Translations under genes and position numbers: made by a program
Shown here: piece after piece, positions 43,372-51,988 of the stretch
Numbering within the stretch: position 1 is the first letter of the stretch
Layout: the number at the start of each line of letters is the position of its first letter
The notes under the pieces: generated by a model
Databases searched by the model: none
Told to the model about the DNA's origin: nothing
What the model saw: the letters and a program-made list of their open reading frames with translations, nothing else
From: Streptomyces geranii
GTDB lineage: Bacteria > Actinomycetota > Actinomycetes > Streptomycetales > Streptomycetaceae
Direction: 5' to 3'
Assembly: GCF_002954775.1 (NCBI RefSeq)
Contig: NZ_KZ672952.1
Span: 248,001-312,000, forward strand
DNA: 64,000 nucleotides

Positions 43372-45570
43372 TCAGACTGCCGCCACGGTCCTGTCCGTGG
43401 TGCTGGTCGCGTCGGGCACGTGGAAGTTCCCGCCTTCGACGTCGAGGTGGGGCAGGACCCGATCGAGGCGGCGGGGCAGCCACCATGCGCGGTCACCGAG
43501 GAGGGCCAGCACCGCGGGTACGAGGGTCATGCGGACCAGGAAAGCGTCGACCAGGACGCCGAAGGCAAGCGCGAACGCGATCGGCATGATGTTGATGTCG
43601 TGGGAGAAGAGGAAGCTGATGAACACCGAGATCATGATGACCGCGGCCGATGTCACCACACGGGCCGCGTTTCGCGCTCCCACGATGATGGCCGCCCGGG
43701 CGTTGCGCCGGTGGACATAGTCCTCGCGCATGGCGGACACGAGGAAGACCTCGTAGTCCATGGCGAGGCCGAAGAGTACGGCCATGACGATGATGGGCGC
43801 GAAGCTGGCCACGGGACCCTGGCTGGGCACACCGAGCAGGCCGGCCAGCCAGCCCCACTGGAAGACCGCCACGGTGGCGCCGAAGGCCGCGCCGAGGGAC
43901 AGCAGGAATCCCACAGTCGCCTTGACGGGTATGGCGACGGACCGGAACGCGACCGTCAGAAGCAGTAGGGAGAGGCCGATCACGACGATCGCGAAGGGCA
44001 CCAGCGCGCCGCCGATCTTGGACGAGACGTCGATACTGACGGCGGTCAGCCCGGTCACCGCCACGTAGCTGTCGTGCGTGTGGGCGATGGGCTGCATCTC
44101 CGTACGCAGCTGGGAGACCAGATCGCTGGTCTCCTGGGTACGTGGTCCGGTGGTGGGAATGACCTGGATGCGGGCGGCCTTCTTGCCCTCGGCAACATCG
44201 ACGCCGCTTACGTCCGCGATGCCCTTGGTGTCGTTCAGCTTGTTCTCGACGGCGGTGGCCGTGGACTGGATGGTGGCCGGGTCGTCGTCCTCGATGAGGA
44301 TGGCGAGGGGGCCGTTCGCGCCGGGGCCGAAGGCGTCGCTGATGATGTCGTAGGCTTGGCGGCTGGACGTGGTGGTGGCGTTGGAGCCCTCGTCGGTGAG
44401 GGCGAGCTTGAGTTGTATGGCGGGAATTGCCAGGGCGATGAGGGCGACTGTGCCCAGAATCAGGTTGCGCAGCGGGTGGCGCAGCACTCCCTGCGTCCAG
44501 CGCACACCCAGGGTAGCCGTGACGTTGCTGCGGCCCGCTTGCCGGGCGGCGCGTGAACGGGGCTTGGGGATCAGCCGGTGCCCCGCCATGCCCATCAGGG
44601 CGGGCAGCAGGGTGAGTGCCATGAGGACGGCGACAGTGACGGATCCGGCGGAGGCGAGTCCCATCGAGGTGAGCATCGGGACGCCTGCGACGGACAGGCC
44701 TGCCAGGGCGATGACGACAGTGGCGCCGGCGAAGACGACGGCGCTGCCGGCGGTCGCGGTGGCCCTGGCGATGGACTCCCGGACGGGGGTGCCGCCGGCG
44801 AGCTGGGCACGGTGGCGGGAGACGATGAAGAGGGCGTAGTCGATGCCGACAGCCAGACCCAGCATGATTGCCAGGGTCGCGGCGTTGTCGGACACGTTGA
44901 ACGCCGAGGCCAGCCCCATCATGGCGACCATCGTGCCGACGACGCCGAGAATGGCGGTGATCAGCGGGAGGCCGGCGGCGAGCAGCGAGCCGAACGTCAT
45001 CACCAGGGCAGCCAGTGCGACTCCGAGGCCGATCATCTCGGTGGGACCGAAGGGTGACGTTTGCGGAGCGTATGCTTCACCGCCGTACACGGTCTTGAGC
45101 CCCGCCCGTCGCGCCTCGGCCCCAGCGTCCTTGACGGCCTCGAGCGTCGTTTGGGCCGCCTCACCGTCCAGCTTGGAGTCGAAGAGGACTTGGGCGACCG
45201 CAGTGCGCTCGTCCTCGGAGACCTCGCCGCCCTCGGCCGGACTACTGACTCCGATCACCCCGCCCACGCGGCTGGTCGCGCCGAGGGCGCTTGCGAGGGA
45301 CTTCCGCAGCCCGGGCTCGGTCAGCCTGTGGCCGGACGGCGCCTGAAAGACGATTTGCCCGCCCGTACCGGCCGGTTCCGGCCAGTGCCGGTCCATCCTG
45401 GTCAGCGCCGCTTCGGCAGGTGAGCCGGGGATGGAATCGCTGTCCTGGAACGTGCCGGCGAACGAGATGCCCAAGCCGGCCACCGCACTGAGGGCGAGCA
45501 GCCATCCGATCAACATCGTGCGCCACCGCTCGGCCCCGAAAACGCCCAGCCGATAGAGAAGCGTTGCCAT
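43372..45570 (-). CDS. MMPL family RND-type transporter
   Basis: This 732-residue protein has about 12 transmembrane helices in two related halves, each with an extracytoplasmic loop after its first helix. It has the conserved Asp-Tyr motifs GLAVGIDYALFIVSRHR and FGLAMDYEVFLVSAMRE. MMPL proteins export lipids or hydrophobic small molecules using the proton gradient. ATG 45570 with GGAAGAA is preferred over the open frame to 45873. An operator-like site (45728-45750) lies ~158 bp upstream, suggesting TetR control. Confidence 0.92.
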   Translation of the reverse strand: MATLLYRLGVFGAERWRTMLIGWLLALSAVAGLGISFAGTFQDSDSIPGSPAEAALTRMDRHWPEPAGTGGQIVFQAPSGHRLTEPGLRKSLASALGATSRVGGVIGVSSPAEGGEVSEDERTAVAQVLFDSKLDGEAAQTTLEAVKDAGAEARRAGLKTVYGGEAYAPQTSPFGPTEMIGLGVALAALVMTFGSLLAAGLPLITAILGVVGTMVAMMGLASAFNVSDNAATLAIMLGLAVGIDYALFIVSRHRAQLAGGTPVRESIARATATAGSAVVFAGATVVIALAGLSVAGVPMLTSMGLASAGSVTVAVLMALTLLPALMGMAGHRLIPKPRSRAARQAGRSNVTATLGVRWTQGVLRHPLRNLILGTVALIALAIPAIQLKLALTDEGSNATTTSSRQAYDIISDAFGPGANGPLAILIEDDDPATIQSTATAVENKLNDTKGIADVSGVDVAEGKKAARIQVIPTTGPRTQETSDLVSQLRTEMQPIAHTHDSYVAVTGLTAVSIDVSSKIGGALVPFAIVVIGLSLLLLTVAFRSVAIPVKATVGFLLSLGAAFGATVAVFQWGWLAGLLGVPSQGPVASFAPIIVMAVLFGLAMDYEVFLVSAMREDYVHRRNARAAIIVGARNAARVVTSAAVIMISVFISFLFSHDINIMPIAFALAFGVLVDAFLVRMTLVPAVLALLGDRAWWLPRRLDRVLPHLDVEGGNFHVPDATSTTDRTVAAV

Positions 45571-45727
45571 ATTTGTTTCTTCCGGTAGGAGTGGGATTTG
45601 CGTGGTTGGCCTTCGCGGGCGGAGCAGGGGTCTGCCCGGTGAACCTGCGACCGTCACGACAGTCGTGCGCGGACGCCAGGAAGCGTCGAACCCCGTCCAC
45701 CGGCACGTCGAGTCCACTCCGACATAA

Positions 45728-45750
45728 TAACGGATACAAGGATGCCGAAA
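45728..45750. promoter_or_regulatory. TetR-type operator upstream of the MMPL gene
   Basis: TAACGGATAC, spacer AAG, GATGCCGAAA. It closely resembles the tetR-proximal site at 24529 (AAACGGATAC-GAT-AATGCCGAAA on its minus strand). No tetR gene is adjacent to this locus. Confidence 0.5.
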
Positions 45751-45895
45751 ATCTCTTCTGGGTATTCCAGAGTCAACGAATGTGGGTCGAGGGGGCGTCT
45801 TCTGTGATGCTGCCGACTCGGAGGGCACTTTGCCAGTGGTGCGTGCTGGTCGGGCGTCGGCCCACACGCACACCGCACGCGGGAGTAATCGTCAA

Positions 45896-46927
45896 GACCT
45901 GTGGACCTGGATCCGTCAGACTGAGGCCGATGCAGGCGAACGCGATGACTGCCTGACCACCGGCGAGCGCGAGGAACTCGCAGCCCTGCGCAAGGAAAAC
46001 ACCCAGCTCAAGCGGGCGAGCGAGCTGCTACGGACAGCCTCGGATCTTTTCGCCGCGCAGCTCGAGCCGGCCCAGGCGACCGCTCTCCTCGACGAGCACC
46101 CGCATCTGGGGGTCGAGCCCGTACTCCGGGAACTGCACATCCCCTCCTCCACCTACTACCGCTGGCGCCGCGCCGAGAACGAACCGTGCGAACGGCGACG
46201 CCAGAATGCGGAGCCGACGGAGAAGATCCAGCGGATCCATGCCGACTCCGACGGGACCTACGGCTCGCCGCGCGAGGACGGCCTCGCGGACATCAGTCCG
46301 CGCCGCACGGGCTTCACGCTCCGAGGCCCCAAGACCACCCTGGCCCCGGACCTGGTGCAGCCGAACTTCACCGCACTCGCGCCGAGCCGACCGTGGGTCA
46401 CCGACCTCACCATGATTCCCACCGGCGAAGGTCCCTTGTGGCCGTCCGCGATCCGCGACGGGTTCTCCCGATGCGTCATCGCGTGGGAGACCTCGGCCCG
46501 CGTGGACGCGGACCTGGTCCTGTCCTCACTGGAGTACGCCCTGGCCAGTCGGGAGGTCGAGCCCGGACAGCTCATTCACCACACGGACCACGGCTGCCAA
46601 TGCACATCCATCAAGCTCACAACACGCCTGCTACAAAAGGGAATTGAATGGGGTCCATCGCGGACTTGGAGTTCCCACGACAACGCTCTGGCCGAGAACC
46701 TGTGGATATTGGTCTAGACCGAGCGCGTTCGCAGCCACGTCTTCGAAACGGGGGCCGAGGCGAACCTTGCACTGTTCGAGTACATCGCCGGCTGCCATAG
46801 CAGCCGACGCAGACAAGCCCGGCTCGGCTGGTTCAACCCCATCGAGTTCGAGGAGAAGCACTGCACCGACCAGGCGTCGACCGAACAAGCGAACCTGAAA
46901 CCCCGCCAACCTGCCCTGACCAGCTGA
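45896..46927 (+). mobile_element. degraded IS3-family transposase remnant
   Basis: OrfA-like coiled helix (LWTWIRQTEADAGER, LAALRKENTQLKRASELLRT) runs directly into OrfB-like sequence (LGVEPVLRELHIPSSTYYRW). The DDE core follows: WVTDLTMIPTGEG, GFSRCVIAWETS, LIHHTDHG, SHDNALAEN. The segment after TYGSP is shortened, so the helix-turn-helix of OrfB is deleted, and a TAG at 46715 interrupts the end before FEYIAGCHSSRRRQARLGWF. Terminal inverted repeats were not identified. The element is surely inactive. It lies between the MMPL gene and the second toxin-like locus. Confidence 0.85.
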
Positions 46928-47142
46928 TAGGCACCTCTCCTGCAACGGCGGCACTCACTCCTCCACGTGAGGGCCGCTCGGCGCGGCAGCAAGCACCACG
47001 TCCCCTCGGATGATCATGACCCGGGCGTCATACGACGACGCCAAATCCCTGCCGCCGCACCGGCGAAGTGGAACTCGGCGCCCACCCGACGCGAGCGCCG
47101 GGCCCTCAGCACGCCCGAGCCTTGAAAGGACCGCATCACACA

Positions 47143-47172
47143 GAGTTCCCGCCACCAAGCTGGCGGGAACTC
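47143..47172. terminator. stem-loop terminator of the second RIP gene
   Basis: GAGTTCCCGCCA (47143-47154) and TGGCGGGAACTC (47161-47172) pair perfectly over 12 bp around a 6-base loop. It lies 53 bp past the RIP stop codon on the minus strand. Confidence 0.75.
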
Positions 47173-47224
47173 ATGAACGACCGAGGTAGTCGAACGCGAT
47201 CAAGGCCGACGTTGAGGAACAGGC

Positions 47225-48217
47225 TCAGATCTTGGAACCTATGAGTGCGATGGCGATGAATGCCGACACCTGCCCCAGGGTGAACCCCTTGTAGTCAATC
47301 GTTGTCGGGTCACCATCTGCGATCTCGACGGCGAGGGCTCCACCGTTGTTCAGGTTGTTGACCACCTGAGTCGAGATTGAGCTCCAGCTGTTCATCAGGG
47401 CTGCGTCGTTGGCAGTGATGGTGTACCCACCGGGGCGGCCAGGGACCAGTCCCTCCGCGAAAGCCTGCTGCAGTGGGTCAAACCTCGCGGCCTCCGCGAT
47501 TGTCATGATGAAGATCATCGCGGCGTCGGCCGTCGTGTCCGTGCGAATTCTCTCGGGCGAGGCTCGCAGATCCCTGAACGCCTGCTCCATGACGGGCCCC
47601 GTGATCGTGAGGCCTGTCCGGGTCCGGCCGCCGGTGCGCTCCAGGTCGGTGTAGCTGCCTGTGAAGTTGAGCGTCGGCGGGGTTTGGGCCGGAGACTCGC
47701 GTGGGTCCGGGCCGAGGTAACCAGTGTTGTCGCCTTTGAAGTAGAGAATGGTGCCACCGCTGTTTCGTCCCGGCTCCGTGATGTGCCAGCCGATGACGAA
47801 GAGGTCACGTGCCCGCATGAGCAGGCGAACACGCGGCGTCTCCGAGGCTTCCGGGACGCCGCTGTGCTGCAGTTCGACGGCGAAAATGTTCGCATCGCTT
47901 GTGTCCAGGTTGGGGTTGGTCTGCAGTATCCCCTCCCGTAGCACCGCTCCACCGGTCGCCCGCTGGCGTACCGCTTCGATCATGTTGTTGTACGCCTTCT
48001 GGCCGCCGTTGATGTCCCAGACGATGTCCTTGTTGTCGTCGATGGCGCTGGCCTTCTCCTGGAACTCCGGGACCATCAGGGCGGCGCCGCCCAGCAGTGT
48101 GGCGACGACGAGGAACAGCACCAGGAACTTTCCCTTGAACCACCGAGAAGCGCGCCTGTGCCCGCGAGTGCCCGCTCTCGCCGGCGTGGCTGGATCGGAG
48201 ACCGTGCGTATCTTCAT
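47225..48217 (-). CDS. secreted ribosome-inactivating protein (rRNA N-glycosidase family), second copy
   Basis: This 330-residue protein has a basic N-terminus and a hydrophobic segment (30-48), either a signal peptide or an anchor. RIP features are Tyr189 in GSYTDLERTGGRTRTGL, Glu242 and Arg245 in IFIMTIAEAARFDPLQQAF (the classical EAARF motif) and Trp278 in NSWSSIS. The first active-site Tyr is Phe140 in DLFVIGWH, a substitution that might lower activity. It is only distantly similar to the RIP at 28351, so the two are not a recent duplication. GAAGGTG precedes ATG 48217. It is divergent from an aerolysin-like gene. Confidence 0.85.
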   Translation of the reverse strand: MKIRTVSDPATPARAGTRGHRRASRWFKGKFLVLFLVVATLLGGAALMVPEFQEKASAIDDNKDIVWDINGGQKAYNNMIEAVRQRATGGAVLREGILQTNPNLDTSDANIFAVELQHSGVPEASETPRVRLLMRARDLFVIGWHITEPGRNSGGTILYFKGDNTGYLGPDPRESPAQTPPTLNFTGSYTDLERTGGRTRTGLTITGPVMEQAFRDLRASPERIRTDTTADAAMIFIMTIAEAARFDPLQQAFAEGLVPGRPGGYTITANDAALMNSWSSISTQVVNNLNNGGALAVEIADGDPTTIDYKGFTLGQVSAFIAIALIGSKI

Positions 48218-48612
48218 GTGCACCTTCTCTGTCGGGTATGCCGCCCTGCCCCGCCGAATCCGCGAACCGCGTTGCCGGAAAGGGAAAGTCCTTCCGCCTG
48301 TGCGCAGACATTCAGTCCGCACGTGGATCCGGCCCGTGCAGGAGACTTGTCGCCTCAATCTCTACTTCCGCATCAGCGACCGATAGAGGCAGATATCCCT
48401 ACCGGGGGTAACCTCGCGTGGGACGCGTTTCCGGTTCCCGGAGGGATAAATAAGCAACTTGATCCCTATATTTACTGTCGGACGAACGGCAATGGGCTTC
48501 CAAAGAAAACCCGCGGGTCGGGATATTTGCCTCTGTTGGCATGACCCTGCTCGTAGCAAGGATGGGTGAAGGCGAGACCCCCAGCTCGAATTCACCCAAG
48601 GACGGCAAGAGC
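48218..48612. promoter_or_regulatory. divergent promoter region between RIP and aerolysin-like genes
   Basis: This 395-bp intergenic region becomes clearly AT-richer around 48440-48520 (for example GGGATAAATAAGCAAC and CCTATATTTACTG) than the rest of the window. Both genes must be transcribed from here, so shared control is likely. TTGATC with a nearby TATATT is one candidate but is not well spaced. No clear operator dyad was found. Confidence 0.45.
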
Positions 48613-49503
48613 ATGACAACAGGACATGCGCGTAAGAAGAAGCGCTCCAGGACCGTCGCGATCGGCCTCGGCTCGGCCGTGGCCATTGCGGGAGGTGTGA
48701 TCGCCGTTCCCGCCGCTATGGCGGCCCTCGTGCCTCCGCCGGCTTCCACGCCGTTCCAGCTCAAGGGTGCCGAGACCTTCGACACCGACAAGCTCATGGC
48801 GGCCATGTGCCCGGGCCCGACCTCGGACCGGCCGTTCCAGGACGTCGGCTCGTTCTTCATCAACCTTGACACCGGCGAGGTGTCGCCGGACACGTCGAAC
48901 GGCGTCGGTGACCCGGGGAAGACCCCGGCGGGTACACCTCCGCTCGCCCGTGTCTCCGCGCACTGCGAATACCCGGTGACCAGCGTGAAGACGGCCGTGG
49001 GTGCCCCGACGGACGCCTCCGACCTGATCATCAACTGTGGCAACGCCGTCGAGGCCGGTCAGCAGATCACCCAGAGTCTGACCACCACCAGCAGCGTCAC
49101 CCACAGCGTCAGCGTCAGCGCCGACTTCAACCTCAGCATCATCAAGGACGTGCTCTCGATCGGCGGCGGCGCCGAGGTGACCACCGAGTGGTCCTTCGGT
49201 GAGGAGGTCAGCAAGAGCAAGACCGACACGATCAACGTACCGCCGCGCACCGTCGCCTTCCTCGAGCGGGTGCCGCAGCTGCGGACAGTCTCCAGCACCC
49301 CGGTCGCGGTGCTGGAGAGGTTCACCCTCATCACCCCCGATGAGGTCTCGAACCAGAACGGCTGGCGGGACAACGGCAGCATCCGTATCACCTCGTCCGG
49401 CTTCACCATGGCCGCGACGGGTGATGTACTCGACAAGGCCGGATTCCCCGCCGGCGCGATCCGCACGAAAGACCGTCCCGTCACGGACGAGGACTGCGCC
49501 TGA
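48613..49503 (+). CDS. secreted aerolysin/ETX-MTX2-like beta-pore-forming-type protein
   Basis: This 296-residue protein has a strongly basic start, a hydrophobic signal (residues 14-36) and likely cleavage near AMA-A. The middle (about 150-205) is Ser/Thr-rich with alternating pattern (ITQSLTTTSSVTHSVSVSAD, GGGAEVTTEWSFGEE, SKSKTDTINVPPRT), as in the membrane-insertion hairpin and beta-sandwich of aerolysin-like toxins. Four Cys (66, 118, 142, 295) could form two disulfides. ATG 48613 with AAGGA is preferred over ATG 48541, which has no ribosome site. It faces away from a RIP gene, and a decayed relative lies at 41130. The fold assignment is by pattern only. Confidence 0.65.
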   Translation: MTTGHARKKKRSRTVAIGLGSAVAIAGGVIAVPAAMAALVPPPASTPFQLKGAETFDTDKLMAAMCPGPTSDRPFQDVGSFFINLDTGEVSPDTSNGVGDPGKTPAGTPPLARVSAHCEYPVTSVKTAVGAPTDASDLIINCGNAVEAGQQITQSLTTTSSVTHSVSVSADFNLSIIKDVLSIGGGAEVTTEWSFGEEVSKSKTDTINVPPRTVAFLERVPQLRTVSSTPVAVLERFTLITPDEVSNQNGWRDNGSIRITSSGFTMAATGDVLDKAGFPAGAIRTKDRPVTDEDCA

Positions 49504-50006
49504 ACTGACCGTCGATCATTGGCAGGCGTCTACGGCATGCATTCATGGCGGGCGCCAGACGGCTCCTCCGACATGGCCAGCCGTAGATGCGGCGCCTGTC
49601 CTGGCCGTAGGCGGCGAGCATGTGCTGCCGCCTACGTGTACGGGTGCGCGGCGGAAGTCTCGGACGCCGTTCCGGACAGCGGCTTACTGGGAGTTTGTTG
49701 CTGTTTCGCGGAACGCGTTGCCGCTTTCCTGTTGTCTTGGGCAAAGGCAGGTGGGGGTGGTGGGCTGGTGAACCCTCGATGTAGTACGAGAGGTTTACTT
49801 CGTTCCGCCTTCTCCTGTGTCATCCCAGCGGGCAAATGCCCCCGCGGCCAAAGTGGGTCACGGTTCAGCCGCCGCCGACAGCACCGCACGGCAGTCACAG
49901 GTTTCCCGCTCGCGGACGCCGGGGAGCCCACGTCCCGCACAAATCCCGCATCGCCTGCGCGCTGTCTCCCTGGGAAGAGTCTCCCTCGACGCGGCCCGAG
50001 GCCTTG
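49504..50006. other. 0.5-kb intergenic gap
   Basis: The region between convergent genes holds only overlapping frames without homology. A loose hairpin GCGGG...CCCGC occurs near 49829-49846. Nothing else is supported. Confidence 0.35.
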
Positions 50007-50687
50007 TCAGCGGGCAGGCGGTGGAGGCTGTACCAGTCCCGTCTGGTAGGCGATGGCGACGAGTTGAGCGCGGTCGCGGGCCTCCAGTTTCGCCATGGCG
50101 CGTTGTATGTGGGTGCGTACGGTCAACGGGCTGATGGTGCACGCGCTCGCGATCTCGTCGTTGGACTGTCCCTCTGCGGCCAGGGCCATGACCTCGCGCT
50201 CGCGGGCGGTGAGCAGGGCCAGGTGTCCTGACGGCACCACGTGGTCGCGCGAGGCGCGGATGGTGAGGAAATGCGTGATGAGGGAGCGGGTGGCCCCCGA
50301 TGAGAGGAGCGGTTGGCCGGAGGCCACTGTGCGGATGGCCGTGAAGAGTTCGTCCACGGTGGCGTCCTTGCCGAGACACCCGCTGGCGCCGGCGTGCAGG
50401 GCCCGGGCTACGTACTCCTCGGTCTCGTAGGTGGTGAGTACGAGGACACGGGTCGTGGACAGTTCGGGAGCCTTGCGGATAGCGCCAGTGGCGGTCAGTC
50501 CGTCTGTGCCCGGCATGCGGATGTCCATGAGGACGATGTCGGGGTGGTGGATGTGTGCCAGCTCCACCACTTCCTTGCCGTCGCACGCTTCACCGACCAC
50601 CTCCATGTCGTCGCAGGAATCGATCAGGGTCCGGAAGGTGGCCCGCATCAGGGCCTGGTCGTCGGCGAGCAGGACACGGATCGTCAT
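50007..50687 (-). CDS. NarL/LuxR family response regulator
   Basis: This 226-residue protein has a receiver domain with acidic pair DD (VLLADDQALMR), phospho-acceptor Asp in HHPDIVLMDIRMPG and Lys in GCLGKDAT. The LuxR helix-turn-helix follows (LTAREREVMALAAEGQSNDE, then LTVRTHIQRAMAKLEA). ATG 50687 overlaps the stop of the sensor kinase (ATGA), so they form a co-translated two-component system. It is adjacent to an MMPL gene, its likely target. Confidence 0.93.
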   Translation of the reverse strand: MTIRVLLADDQALMRATFRTLIDSCDDMEVVGEACDGKEVVELAHIHHPDIVLMDIRMPGTDGLTATGAIRKAPELSTTRVLVLTTYETEEYVARALHAGASGCLGKDATVDELFTAIRTVASGQPLLSSGATRSLITHFLTIRASRDHVVPSGHLALLTAREREVMALAAEGQSNDEIASACTISPLTVRTHIQRAMAKLEARDRAQLVAIAYQTGLVQPPPPAR

Positions 50688-51880
50688 GGCGTTCGTTCTT
50701 TCTCGGGGACGTGTGGATACAGCGGCAGTGCGGTGGTGACGTTGAAACCGCCTTCGGGCCGGGGGCCGGCCTGTAGTTCGCCGCCCACGGAATGCGCGCG
50801 TTCCGTCATGCCCATGAGTCCGAAGCCGCGTCCCCGGACATGTCCGGCGGTGGCAGCAGTGGTGCTTCCGTCGTTCGTGACGGTGATGACCAGGCGGGCG
50901 TTGGAGTACGCGAGCTGTATGTGCGCGATCTTTGTGGGCGCGTGCTTGGTGACGTTGGTTAGGGCCTCCTGCAGGATGCGGAACGCGGTCAGATCCACTC
51001 CGGGCGAGAGCGGCCTGGGATCGCCCTGGACAGTCACCGTGACGGTGATGCCGACGGACTCGCACGCCGTGATCAACTCGGGCAGGCGGTCGAGTCCGGG
51101 GGCCGGTTCCAGGGAAGCGGAGCCGGCGTCGTTCTCCTCGCGCAGGAGCCCGACGGCGGACTTGAGCTCGCGCAGCGCCGAGGTGGTGGTGTCGATCAGA
51201 GCGGCGAGAAACTGTTGTGTGTTGTCGGGACGGGTCTGCAGGAAGTGCCCGGCGGCGGCCTGGACTTTGGCCAGGGCCAGGTGGTGGGCGACGACGTCGT
51301 GGAGGTCGCGGGCTATACGCAGGCGTTCCTCGGCGACGCGCAGGCGTGCCTCCTCCTCACGGGTCTGTTCGGCGTGTTCGGCGCGGGCGTGTACGGCTTC
51401 CAGATAGGCGGCGCGGAGCCGTGCGCCACGGCCCAATGCGAGAGGCAGCAGCAGCCACAGGATGGGGCCGCCCACCTTGAAGTCCGAGGGGTCGTTGATC
51501 ACCACAACGGCCACCACCGCTGCCACGGTGGTGAACCCGTAGATGTGGGTGGTCCTGTCGTCGGTTCCGGCGGACAGCCGGTACAGCCCGGCTATGAGTG
51601 GCGCCAGCAGCAGAGGGGTGACGACGTAGCCCAGGGGGATGGTGATCATCGTGGCGACGGCGGTCACCACCAGGACGGTTCGTGGGCGGCGGCGACTTGC
51701 CAGCAGGGCGAGGCAGGAAATGGCAGCGAGGACTTTGGCCGGCCATTCCTCGCCCAGGGACGGGGCGTCGGCGGTGGTGAACGAGTCGCCGACAGCGGCG
51801 CAGGTCCACAGCGCCAGAGACATCACCACTCCGGCAGCACGTGGGCGGAAGTTCACGTATCCCTGTGTTCTGGTGGTCAT
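50684..51880 (-). CDS. HisKA_3-type sensor histidine kinase
   Basis: This 398-residue kinase has an N-terminal membrane part with several helices (~15-160) and the HisKA_3 phospho-His in RIARDLHDVVAHHLALAKVQ. The ATP-binding region is present (FRILQEALTNVTKHA; GRGFGLMGMTERAHSVGG). GGAG precedes ATG 51880. It is paired with the response regulator that overlaps its stop codon. The input signal is unknown; the large membrane domain suggests an envelope cue. Confidence 0.92.
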   Translation of the reverse strand: MTTRTQGYVNFRPRAAGVVMSLALWTCAAVGDSFTTADAPSLGEEWPAKVLAAISCLALLASRRRPRTVLVVTAVATMITIPLGYVVTPLLLAPLIAGLYRLSAGTDDRTTHIYGFTTVAAVVAVVVINDPSDFKVGGPILWLLLPLALGRGARLRAAYLEAVHARAEHAEQTREEEARLRVAEERLRIARDLHDVVAHHLALAKVQAAAGHFLQTRPDNTQQFLAALIDTTTSALRELKSAVGLLREENDAGSASLEPAPGLDRLPELITACESVGITVTVTVQGDPRPLSPGVDLTAFRILQEALTNVTKHAPTKIAHIQLAYSNARLVITVTNDGSTTAATAGHVRGRGFGLMGMTERAHSVGGELQAGPRPEGGFNVTTALPLYPHVPEKERTP

Positions 51881-51988
51881 CAGCACTCCGGTGGGTAAGT
51901 CACGGGCTTGCTCCGCGCGGGCGGCAGGAACCGCCCGTGGCCTTCGCCCCGAGCGGCTCCGGAACAACTGTTCGCCGGAATGGACTAA

